DNA of 64,000 nt from positions 3,507,442 through 3,571,441 of the forward strand of contig ML133454.1 of assembly GCA_003864495.1 (NCBI GenBank). Direction: 5' to 3'. The notes under the pieces are model-generated. The model was given only the letters and a program-made list of their open reading frames with translations, made no database searches and was not told where the DNA came from. The DNA is from Nemopilema nomurai (Eukaryota; Cnidaria; Scyphozoa; Rhizostomeae; Rhizostomatidae). This document shows positions 42,101 to 49,685 of the stretch, in pieces. A program made the position numbers and the translations under genes. How positions within the stretch are numbered: position 1 is the first letter of the stretch; every line of letters begins with the position of its first letter.

Positions 42101-44205
42101 CCAAAATTTAATGCAGAGAGGGATTGCCCAGCGCATTTGGCAGTTCATTTCTATCATGCCGTATTTGAAAATCTGAGCATTCAATGATCATGGGAGAAAA
42201 GTTCAACTGTTGCTTACTTGAGTGTGGATTGAGAGCCATCTCCAGGTCAGGAATCTGGACATATGACCAACAGACAGCTTGCTTGGGCAAAGTAAAGCGT
42301 GCATTTTGTTCTACGTTAAGCGTTAAAAGGAATAGGCATTGTTAGAAGGGGCGCGGACCCCGTTGCCTGCGCTATCTAAAAATATCAGCGAATCAAATCA
42401 AGACCCTTCTCTTTTGGACGTCTCTTCGCATGATCAGTTTCACAGCAGCGACCTTGACTAAGTGGCGGAAAGTTATTAGTGTTCGCCTCCTAGCTAATTG
42501 ATACGTGAAATTGATACGTAGTTATAGTGAAATTGCAAGGAAAACTATTGACAAGTATGGTAGAATCAAACGTAGGATGGGTTTTCAAACATCGAAGAGA
42601 CGGTTAAAATGGATCTTCAAGGAAGCTAGGTCGTTTATTACAAATGAAGAGTTGGTGTTGAAAGGGATATAGCTGTGAAGGTACAAAGCCCAAAACTGAG
42701 AGAAACTGTTGTCTTGGCAGAGCCAATTTATCAACACGGAAAGAGCAGGCATTGTGAAAAGGTTATTGTGTCGAAGTCTTCCAGTTGAGGTAGTTTACGA
42801 TGCGCCGTTTTCCTCTCAAGCACGTGACAGGGAAAGCCCAATCGACCATGCACTAAGCGTGTTGACTTGAATTGAAATCTATTTTTGCAAAATGTCGCCT
42901 TATCTGTGCCTATTCCCTTTAAATGTGAAATAAAGATGTTCATCTATATAAGATTACCTTCAACGTCGGCCTCTGGCATAGGAGCATACAAAGACTGTTG
43001 CCCAGTTGCCTCGCTGTGAACTCTCCCCACCTCAGGATTTGGAATCTGGCTGTCCAATGATGCATCGGTGAAGTACTCTTCCCGAGCATCCACTAAATTC
43101 TCTCTATTAAACCCAGAAATAATGTCTCGTCTTGCAGTCGTCGCCACCTTCTTGGCTTTCCGCACGTGACTTCTTTTCGAAGCTGCTCCATGAAGGCTTC
43201 TTGCTAAAGATTAAATTTGTCGTCATGCAGAAGGTACAAGCCAAAGAGAAAACTTAACATGAGTTTGAGTAAACCCACTTTTCTAATTTCTTCCCAAGCC
43301 ATTTTTACCTTGGATTTTTGGTGGAATGAATTATTAACATTGCAAAGTGAAGCCAATAGATATGAAAGTATGAAGCTCAACCAATAAGAAATGCACATAT
43401 TTGTCACATGCTCCACCCTCGTGATGTACACCCAACTAGACCTAAGAAGGTAACTTGAACGAACTCGTATGCACAAATTTCATAGCATTGTACGCCTTTG
43501 CTCCCTCCAGAGTCTTTGTAGTCTAAAGCTCTTGCGCAGCTGTTCCAAACTCGCACTACACGTGACCTTTAAAAGGTGGCCTATACCCAAAGGTGTTATT
43601 GCTTCACTAAGACCGGGGATATAAGGGAGGAGAGTAAGAGCTACTGCCCTTTGAGAAACTATGAAACAGCCAGCCGGTAAAGATTATTATACATAAATGC
43701 TTTTCTCGGGTGTCGAATATTCCGTGATGGGCCCTCTGGCTATGCTCCCGCAATTTGATAGAATTTTAACGCAGTGCCTGATAACTTGTTATTTCAATCT
43801 TATTTGTTGATTATCCTCTCTCAAAACTCCAGCGCATTCCATATCCCTGTGTTCCCAAATCATAATTTTTGCTAAATAATCTGATGAATTGCAATAAATG
43901 TTTATCTACACACCAAGCATGCTTGCAAGGTAAATTGGTACACAACAATATTATTTTGATAATGAAATTGCCATTATCAAAGACCCTCGCAAGAAGAGGG
44001 GGCACTGTATAAAAGTGTATGTTTTTATATCCTGAAACAATAGGGAAACACTGAAAACCACGGTGGAGAATATTTCGTATTTTTTCTAAATTCTCCAGAT
44101 TCAATATGAAATTATGACGCATTTATGGACTAACTTACCAGGAAGGATCGTCAGAATAAGAATGAAGAACACAAGTGAATTCGTGTGAAGAAAACGGCCG
44201 CGCAT
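16595..44205 (-). CDS. Gene A: giant secreted protein with seven CAP/SCP domains (M1-M7)
   Basis: Exons in transcription order: 44205-44139, 43203-42958, 40542-40090, 38702-38456, 37255-36981, 36475-32064, 31732-31486, 31353-27768, 27352-27100, 26796-26162, 25591-25348, 25086-22697, 22274-22049, 21799-20514, 20055-19936, 19503-19398, 19079-18649, 17946-17718, 17330-16595. All have GT/AG borders; A/B junctions are phase 2, the rest phase 1. The total is about 5,400 codons. The first exon encodes a signal peptide and the last ends in TAG with no donor at that point. Each CAP domain resembles GAPR-1/GLIPR2 but carries extra cysteines. CAP proteins bind sterols, lipids or protein partners in secreted settings; the role here is unknown, and an extracellular matrix or mucus function is inferred. 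Oddities: one frame break in the M1 linker and many in the M2 linker. The M7 exon also holds an internal phase-1 donor at 16798 that could join to gene B. Separate small genes are unlikely because most A exons lack a start. Confidence 0.72.
18649..20055 (-). CDS. M6: CAP domain 6, first half split by an extra intron
   Basis: This is the only module whose first half is in two exons: 20055-19936 (EFEQSALNAHNRFRAVHDAP to AWAQHCA) and 19503-19398 (ELGMARRSNSPD, GENVIESC). They are joined in phase 1 across a 432-bp intron, and each is too short to stand out alone. B exon 19079-18649 has Y-S-E-L-C, GTERFTQVVWAST, GIGRATRV, LCTYIAARYRAPGN and NVQKGSI. The first pocket His is missing and the second is Arg (ERF), so the pocket is likely dead although the fold-defining motifs and four cysteines remain. 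The linker is short (about 60 residues, Gly/Asp-rich) and ends at donor CAAG|GTAGCT in phase 1. Confidence 0.8.
20514..22274 (-). CDS. M5: CAP domain 5 with Ala/Thr/Gln-rich linker
   Basis: A exon 22274-22049 (LESHNMYRRQHG, RLDHSGTED, GENIASVC) and B exon 21799-20514 (Y-N-E-I-C, GGAGHFTQVVWKGT, GVGRAEV, VCTFVVARYRPAGN, FAKNVLRGSF, AKRC). The pocket tetrad and four cysteines are complete, making this one of the most canonical domains in the array. The linker of about 330 residues begins charged and becomes Ala/Thr/Gln/Asn-rich (VANVAATQQAPS, TTNAAMTKFAAN), a composition typical of flexible or O-glycosylated spacers. It leaves by donor ACGG|GTGCGT in phase 1. The Met upstream of the A exon lies in the intron's pyrimidine tract and is not taken as a start. 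Confidence 0.82.
22697..25591 (-). CDS. M4: CAP domain 4 with long linker bearing IPESLxRIL and KQQNAG repeats
   Basis: A exon 25591-25348 (VETHNKLREIHK, FLKHDVSL, GENLAIGC). B exon 25086-22697 (Y-Y-E-V-C, GTGHFSQVVWKST, KCTYIVARYSPGGN, EKNVLKGDF), an open 2,390 nt. The His-Glu-Glu-His pocket and four cysteines are intact. After the domain come a Lys/Met-rich helical segment and six tandem K-Q-Q-N-A-G units (24570-24677). A basic Pro/Lys/Gln-rich region follows, with six spaced copies of H-x-(I/L/V)-P-x-S-L-x-(R/K)-(I/M)-L (about 23115-23715). The donor GGAAG|GTCAGT in phase 1 lies six codons before a stop. The linker is strongly cationic. A ligand-binding or bundled-helix role for the repeats is only inference. 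Confidence 0.82.
23115..23715 (-). repeat. Six coding repeats of H-x-I-P-E-S-L-x-R-I-L in the M4 linker
   Basis: In translation order the copies are HQLPASLLKMI, HKIPESLARIL, HKLPESLLRIL, HQIPESLRRIL, HKVPYSLFKML and AIPESLQRIL. They are spaced by roughly 27-45 residues of basic, Pro/Ala/Lys-rich sequence. The core P-x-S-L-x-(R/K)-(I/M)-L is the most conserved part of an otherwise low-complexity linker, which suggests selection on the peptide. Its function is unknown. Confidence 0.85.
24570..24677 (-). repeat. Six tandem 18-bp units coding for KQQNAG
   Basis: The plus-strand unit CTGTTGCTTTCCCGCGTT occurs six times almost perfectly, encoding K-Q-Q-N-A-G in the M4 linker. Near-identity at the DNA level shows recent expansion or homogenisation. 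The unit is a multiple of three, so length changes keep the frame. Confidence 0.95.
26162..27352 (-). CDS. M3: CAP domain 3 with short Lys/Gly linker
   Basis: A exon 27352-27100 (LMWHNRLRCIHL, VLQHSTLD, GENLAMTC) and B exon 26796-26162 (Y-N-D-I-C, GTGHFTQLIWKNT, GIGRATIKK, FCTVVVARYSPKGN, EFRENIDKG). Pocket residues are His, Glu, Asp (for Glu) and His, so nearly intact. All four array cysteines are present. The linker of about 125 residues is Lys/Glu/Gly-rich with a short helical stretch (EIQKVTHMIKTLEKEK). It ends at donor GAAG|GTCGGT in phase 1, some 14 codons before the frame's stop. The A exon follows acceptor GATTTCAG in phase 1 and has no start codon of its own. Confidence 0.82.
27768..31732 (-). 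CDS. M2: CAP domain 2 plus frame-broken linker
   Basis: A exon 31732-31486 encodes ATEHNKYRNIHS, ILHSPLKSRPG and GESIEKLC. B exon starts at 31353 with Y-E-E-V-C, GTGHFTQIVWKDT, GIGLAA and VCSFIVARYFKAGN. The pocket residues (His, Glu, Glu, His) are all kept. The frame shifts at about 31130, just after the end of the domain. The alternative frame restores the fourth array cysteine (CTNSAS) and continues as a Ser/Arg/Lys-rich linker. Further frame changes or stops occur near 30785, 30335, 29850, 29620, 29310, 29270 and twice between 27950 and 27860. The exon then ends at a phase-1 donor (GAAG|GTAAAT) at 27768. The linker is either decaying or locally mis-sequenced. Its product in this assembly would be truncated soon after the CAP domain. 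Confidence 0.62.
32064..36475 (-). CDS. M1 linker: about 1,470-residue disordered, glycosylation-rich exon
   Basis: One very long exon from acceptor TTTTAG at 36475 to donor CAAG|GTAAAT at 32064. The product is hydrophilic and rich in Ser, Asn, Glu and Lys, with few hydrophobic runs, almost no cysteine and many N-x-S/T sites (for example NITF, NVTVSY, NVTTNSS, NVTGY). An early stretch is Pro/Glu/Lys-rich (EEPKPAPVRRPVEPE). The reading frame changes once near 33.83 kb: the upstream frame runs to a stop at 33744, and the downstream frame is open from about 33838 to the donor. The exon is 4,412 nt, one base short of what its phases require, which fits a single-base deletion in the DNA or the assembly. 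I see no convincing short intron there. Its role as an extended glycosylated spacer is inferred from composition. Confidence 0.68.
36981..38702 (-). CDS. M1: CAP domain 1 of gene A (degenerate pocket)
   Basis: A exon 38702-38456 (247 nt) encodes the helical first half: IHNLFRKIHG, then VHSLRKDRPG and GENIAVGC. B exon 37255-36981 begins Y-S-K-A-C and has PFAQLVWKATS, GIGKAV, LCTYIVARYSPEGD and ENVLKGTF. The four cysteines typical of this array are present. Of the GAPR-1 His-Glu-Glu-His tetrad the first His and the GEN Glu remain, but the second Glu is Lys (YSK) and the second His is replaced (VEPF instead of GHF), so the metal/substrate pocket is probably not functional. The intron between the halves is 1.2 kb. 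The B exon ends in Lys-Gln-Gln before a phase-1 donor that joins the long linker exon at 36475. Confidence 0.82.
38703..40089 (-). other. Intron of gene A before M1
   Basis: About 1.4 kb between the cysteine-cluster exon and the M1 A exon. It holds an AAT microsatellite at 39116-39149 and otherwise unremarkable AT-rich sequence. No further exon was found in phase. Confidence 0.5.
39116..39149. repeat. (AAT)n microsatellite
   Basis: About eleven consecutive TAA/AAT units in the intron upstream of the M1 A exon. It is a perfect trinucleotide run, likely polymorphic. Confidence 0.95.
40090..40542 (-). CDS. Gene A exon 3: unique N-terminal region with cysteine cluster
   Basis: A 453-nt exon (151 codons, phase 1 to 1), acceptor CATACAG at 40542 and donor GAAG|GTAAGA at 40090. 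The first two thirds is acidic and hydrophilic with a helix-like segment (LSNALNTLLIDKVLSSD). It is followed by a run of charged residues (DEREEKEERRK) and three cysteines in the last 25 residues (APCQPG, FANCKKK, AVCEPEG). No family is recognised. The cysteine cluster could form a small disulfide knot or pair with other chains; that is inference. It directly precedes the first CAP domain. Confidence 0.62.
40543..42957 (-). other. Largest gene A intron
   Basis: About 2.4 kb between exons 2 and 3 of gene A. A plus-strand open frame at 41808-42176 has no recognisable similarity or splice context and is left out. I see no repeat or RNA gene here. Confidence 0.45.
42958..43203 (-). CDS. Gene A exon 2: unique N-terminal region
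   Basis: A 246-nt exon, phase 1 to phase 1, with acceptor ATCTTTAG at 43203 and donor GAAG|GTAATC at 42958. It encodes about 82 residues, starting with a basic Arg/Lys stretch (KRSHVRKAKK) and then an acidic, Asn/Gln-containing segment without cysteines. No domain is recognised. The stretch after the basic cluster could be a propeptide or a disordered spacer; that is inference. Gene B has no counterpart. The call rests on matching phases with the signal-peptide exon and the following exon, and on the open frame across its full length. Confidence 0.6.
44139..44205 (-). CDS. Gene A first coding exon: signal peptide
   Basis: The ATG at 44205 opens 22 codons plus one base. The peptide begins MRGRFLHTNS and has a hydrophobic core LVFFILILTILP, then a consensus donor (G|GTAAGT) in phase 1. 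A basic n-region followed by a leucine/isoleucine core is a classical secretory signal. The phase matches the acceptor of the next exon at 43203. The exon lies about 140 bp downstream of a 33-bp tandem repeat that may be part of the promoter. The untranslated leader upstream cannot be delimited from sequence alone. Confidence 0.7.
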
Positions 44206-44348
44206 TCTGTGTCATTGTTGAATTTCCTTCGAAGAATGAAATGTGATATTTGTAAAAAGGCCATTGCAGAATTTAATGAAAACGTCTTTGAAATATAATT
44301 GAACTTAACCATGGGTTTAGTTCGAAACGAGGTCTATAACTCAAGCAT

Positions 44349-44513
44349 GAGAGTGCAAATCATTCGATATATCCTAGGCATGAGAGTGCAAATCATTTGA
44401 TATATCCTAGGCATGAGAGTGCAAATCATTTGATATATCCTAGGCAGGGGAGTGCAAATAATTTGATATATCCTAGGCATGAGAGTGCAAATCATTTGAT
44501 ATGTCCTAGGCAG
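44349..44513. promoter_or_regulatory. 33-bp tandem repeat with octamer-like core upstream of gene A
   Basis: Five copies of a 33-bp unit (core GAGAGTGCAAATCATTTGAT, then ATATCCTAGGCAT) begin about 145 bp upstream of the gene A start codon. Each copy contains GTGCAAAT, one base from the POU-factor octamer ATGCAAAT, and the palindrome CCTAGG. The period is close to three helical turns. The repeat is observed; its role as a promoter or enhancer is inferred from position. Confidence 0.5.
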
Positions 44514-45028
44514 GTTCTGCAGACTAAAGCTGAAATACGCTGCACCAGACAAAAACGAGTTGAGCAGCGTTCATTGACCAAGAATATAGGAGTTGTCAGG
44601 ACGAATTCTAAAATATAACGAATAATGCACATTGAATGGAATTCGTGCGTCTCTTCTTTAGTTTCCAGAGACAAGAATCAAATATTTGCATGACAGATAA
44701 ACCAGACCTAATTAAGTCAACTTCAGTCGTTGAAATTGCCTTACAAGAGGTAGTACTTTTGTCTAGTAGGTCAATAAATCGTAAAGCTGCTAATTAAACC
44801 AAGGTGCAAAAGCTGCTAATTAAACCAAAGTCATTGTTCGTTTTGCTGGGAAAGGCGGACTGACGGTCTAGAAAATTTTAATTAAGTAACAAATCAGATG
44901 AAACCGCCTCAGCGGGCCAAAATGCCGAAGTCCGTTATTATACTTTTTCCAAATTTATTGCCTTTGTCAATTGCAACAAAAGAGAGGATTATATTTCAAT
45001 GAGAATGATTCAGCCAAACTGTTTTGGC

Positions 45029-45510
45029 CTAGAATTCGATGAAAAACGGGTAACATACCACAATCATTGGCTTCAGTGGATTGCAAAAATCGTCATCTAC
45101 ACCACAACTCTCTCCTCCAATTTCGACATGAGAAGTCTGTCTCCTTGAAAAATAATGCTTCAGAAAAAGTATATGCAAAACTTGAATTCCTTTTAGACTT
45201 CGATTAAGACTTCGGTATAAAGTGGAATACTTGTTGAGGGTAGAGCGAGAAGTCCGGCTGCGCAAGGTCTTCGGGTATGATTCACACAAGTCAAGATAGG
45301 TCAACCGTGTCGATTCAGTAAACACATGAACAAGCCCGATGTCTGGTAGGCCCATCAAGTCAAAGAAACCACCCCGAGAACCGAGTGGATTTCTTGGACA
45401 AAAACCACTCTATCGTGAATGAGAACATTCAGCAAGCATATTCGTTGTATTTGAGAACATGGACTGTTGTGAAACATCTTGTACGGTTGGAAAATCTGAT
45501 ACGAATTGCC
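45029..45510 (-). pseudogene. Decayed coding remnant of unknown family
   Basis: The minus strand shows protein-like sequence spread over different frames. One frame has CPRNPLGSRGGFFDLMGLPD and continues to about LTYLDLCE; a neighbouring frame then has PEDLAQPDFSLYPQQVFHFI; upstream there is GDLPAIRIRFSNRTRCFTT followed by stops. A GT donor-like site follows KPMIV at about 45060. The alternating frames suggest an inactive gene or transposable-element fragment. I cannot name the family, and a real exon with indel errors is also possible. Confidence 0.3.
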
Positions 45511-48500
45511 GGTAGATCACCCTGTTGGTCATGCCTAGATAATTACAAACATATCAATTTTCATATCTGCTTGATAAGGAGAGGGCATCGCTACGCATAT
45601 GTATCCAAGGGCCTGTTGGAAGAAAATTCTATATCGTCGTTTCTTGGCTTTGTTTTCCTTCTTGAAGATAGGGGTTGCAAATAGATTTGCTTATTGGCCA
45701 TGCGTCAAAGTATCATTAACGGAGATGGAAATTCTACTAAGCAGCAATACGTGAATACCTGTACTCATACGAGGCTAATACTTTGTGATCTGGCCAATTT
45801 AGTAAGACGAGTTAACAAGAAAAATCATATCGGGAAAGTACATATTTAAGGGTCTCTGACTGCATTGCAGCTAAAGAGTTTTTGAAAGCATTATAAAGTC
45901 AGATAACGCTGTTCAATACTACGTCATTCCATGGCAATTTTTGAAAATTAATAAGCCTTGTTCGTGAAAGCTGCACGCTTCTTTTGATGCACGTCACTTT
46001 ATTTAAAGATAAACACTGCTCAAGAAAACACATTTAAATAATCCACACCTTTCTAGGCTCCATAAAATTGGATATAAGCTGGCTTGAGCCTAAACTTTCC
46101 TACACTTCAGATGACAAAAGGCAGGCAACAGTCTACAGCTGGCTCCATCTAGCTTGCTCAGAGAAAAGCGAAGATGTTGCTTTGATAACAGCTAAAGAAG
46201 TCGTTCCGTTAAAGAGTCATTTTTGATGGCATGTCTGTTGATGTAGGAGCGCTTTGTATTTTAAATTAAAAAGAAATTCATGGACTGATGGCAAATGTTT
46301 GCCCAGAATTATCAAGAGCAGACTGCTTCGATCGAAGTGTTTAGAAACATTTCATTCAAGAGCAGACTGTTTCGATTCAATGCGTACTACACAATATAGA
46401 GAAAAGAAATCAAACTCTAAGATAATGCAATCAGGTATTATAAAAGAACCACACTCTACTTAAAGCAACTTTAGTCAACAAAAGCCAGGTCATAGAGTTG
46501 TACCAAGAGCGCCCAACCTTCTCTTACGACGACTGGGATTTGCAAACATCAATCCTGCATTTTAAGCTCCAAATGACATAACATAACAGGCTGAAATACT
46601 TGCTTCGTGAGGCTAGTTTGAAAAACAAGTAGTGGGTTTTAGATAGAAATTGGTTCTTAAAGAAGAAGGTTCAAATACAAGGTAGACAGAAGAAGCTAGA
46701 CAGTTGAGATGCTGGTCATTTTGGAATTTGGAATGAACAAGTAACAAATGAATGTTTTCCCGTGTTAGGTAAAGATACAGTATTCTATATGAGCCGGTTG
46801 CATTAAACTCCCGCAAATTTGATAGTTTAAGCCAAATTGCGTTCATGAAAAATCTTACTTTCGCCACCCTGTGATGCAAATGAGTGATCCCACCCGTGAA
46901 AAGTAACTTGTGAGAAGGTACTTGTGGATGGATTTTTAACAGATAGGGTTAAAGGGAAAAGGCTAGAAACATGGCCGGTTGCGAAGGCCGAATAAACCAC
47001 CTGGAAAAATTTTAACTGTTTTATTGCAAGAGTGATTTGAGATACAAAGGACATAAACAACTTTTGACAGAAAAGACGTTTCTGCCCTTCATATGTTGCA
47101 ACTGAAGAAGGAAACAATGAAAATGAAATGAAGGAGGGAAAATGCAAGAAGTAAAGCATTCAGCCCACGTTTCATTGAAATGAGTGAGCGGTTGTTGCGA
47201 AAAACTCTTAATGATGAAATAAGCAAACAGTATTACATTTGACCACACTAATTAGGGCGGTGCGGTTTCATCAATAAGATGACAATTTGTTGACAAAATG
47301 TCTTGATTAAATTCATAATCAAAATTTGCAGCAGTTTATTCCATTTTTATTTAAACAACTGCAATTCATAAACAACAGCAAGCATTTTCTCATTATGAAG
47401 CAAACATGAATCTCTAACTTCCATCACCCCGAATCCCCGAGGAAAGTCACAAGTCCTAAGATGAATGAAGTGATAATGTTTGCAAAGACTTCAATAGAAA
47501 ACTTCTGTTAATCGAAAACATTTTCAAAAAAATAATGCAAAAGTTATTCGCGAAAACTACCAGAAATAATTTGTTTTGCTGATAACACATATGAATATTT
47601 TTCAGTGGAGGATTTATGACTGAGTGTAATCAGCTGGTTTTGAGCAAATAACCTTGCTGTAAAGATAAAAGAAGATGCATCTATTGTGCACAAACATAAA
47701 GCCTCACAGCTTTTGATTTCTTGACGCTCATCCTAAAGTCGTCGGAGTAACAATATCAGTTGGCAACCAGTTTTTAATGGATCATAATTTAATGATATAA
47801 GTTTCAAAGAGCTGAATATACCGATCTATCTTTCAGCGCGTGAGTAAAAATTAACTTTTTTATAGAAGTATCCCTTCGCTTCAAATGCGGTTTGAAAGCA
47901 AAATCGTAGATAGAAACTTCATCTTTTAATCATTAAAACTGAGAAAAATCTTGATTATTTTCCTTTTAAAGTGGTGGCTTTTTTAATTACCTTTCAAGGT
48001 GTATTGGGATTGGCAGTAATATTTATAGATGGGAGCTCGAGAAGAAAAGGCAGACTCTAAGCAACCTGCTCGCTTTGATAAAGAACAAATCGACTTACCA
48101 TTGGGTTATATAAGGAGCTTTACGATAAAAAGATATAACGGTGATTTATGGACGTTGGCTAGAAAGCTTCAATTATATTATCATGAACAGAATTTTCTAC
48201 AGGTTATTTTGAGCGACTCTCAGATTCTGAAACAATAAAATTCACAATTTAGATGAAGACATAACAATTAAGTTGAGGGCAAAACATTTCATTTCACTTT
48301 AAAAAGAAGGCGGTAATTTCCATCTTTTTTAAGTGTTTTATCTGTCACAGCCAGTAATCTCTGATTTTCAACGGCTTTTCGCCCGCGATAAACCAAAGCA
48401 CGTGCTTATCGACATGAGAAAGGAAACATTTATGGTAGAAAGTCGGTAACATCTACTCATGTAACCTACCTAGGAAGGATAAAAGACATTGCACCGTTGC

Positions 48501-49685
48501 AGTTAGGTAAGTGGATACTTATTTCCAGTACCAAAGTATACGCATCAGGTAACGGGAGGGTCGAAAGCCCCTGCCTAACCCCTCTCCCTCGAAGGGTGTT
48601 GGTCATTTCCTGATGTTTGATGACACACAAAACTTGACATATAATTGTTTTGGTGCTACACGCTCTTTTTATAGAGTCAGGGCAAGGCTTATGTGTAGAT
48701 TCTAATGAAACCCAGAAGCTTAGGCTTTCATTTGCGAAGTGTCCTCAAAACGCAGCTCGTAGAGAGCACCTGCCAGTTCAATTCTCTGCCATGAAACTTG
48801 ATGCGAGACACTTGAGACCAATTGCCGTATAACCCAGCGTACAAGTGAACGCTGATAAAGTTAAAATAGCCTGTTTAAAGTAAAAGACAAAATGAGAAGA
48901 GAAAAGTTAGTCTACTGCATAGTTACGTATGAAAATAAAAGAAAATAAAAAGTACAAAGTCGGGTTACTGGACAGCACAAAGTTGCTCAATTCATGGAAT
49001 AAGAAATTTAATGAGCTAGCTTAAATTCTCAGTAGCTTGATATCAGTACAAGATGGGCTGCAAAATTATACATATGGTGCTTTAGGGTTGGTGTCAAAGT
49101 GCCATATGGTATAGGATTTTGAATCTTCTTAAGTGTGCTCCTCGTCCAATATTATTGTCTTGGCAAGACAAGGTATTGGCAAAGCCGAGTGAAAGCAAAG
49201 GGCAGTTCACAAATCAGAATGAATATTTGTCAAGAGACTTTGCATAAACAGTTATAAATAGAAACTGATTCACACAAAACCATGAATAATTGCAGAAGTC
49301 GTTGGCAAAGGTAATGCTGAACATGTCGTCTAGGTACAGTCAGCCTTTTGTTTACCTTCAATGCTCTTACTATCGTCTGTAGACATCACATCTGGTAAGA
49401 ATTATCTACAGACGCCATTTTTAAACAATGGATACCCAAGAGGCTTATGAACTTGAAGCATGTTGCCTGGCAACTAAAAACAGAGAAACACAAAATTTCA
49501 ATGGTGAGCAGGGCCCGCAAGTTCAAATGCATCTGGCGTTAGAATTGCAAGGGTTGCTAGAACTGGAGATTGAGCGAAGAAATTTAATTGCAATGTAAAT
49601 TCTCTTTGCTTGGTCGATGGTGTGTTAATAAAAATCTCTGTTATTGTAGGCATTACTGTAGAAATGCTAAAGGTGTGAACAAGAA

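Larger units (their letters stand above)
44206..49685. other. Intergenic region between gene A and the GPCR gene
   Basis: About 5.5 kb between divergently transcribed genes. It contains the 33-bp repeat near gene A, a decayed coding remnant at about 45.0-45.5 kb, and AT-rich sequence. The open frames at 46254-46463, 46613-47248 and 48029-48238 are not recognisable and lack splice context. The 5' untranslated exon or exons of the GPCR gene should lie near its right end. Confidence 0.45.

Noticed and set aside
41808..42176. Plus-strand open frame of 122 codons inside the large gene A intron
   Set aside because: No recognisable family, no splice or promoter context, ordinary composition; a chance frame.
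43204..43476. Minus-strand open frame just upstream of gene A exon 2
   Set aside because: Intron sequence running up to the acceptor at 43203; its frame does not match the phase-1 exon.
46827..47159. Minus-strand open frame of 110 codons
   Set aside because: Hydrophobic and Ser-rich, with no motif I can name and no matching exons nearby; not supported as a gene.
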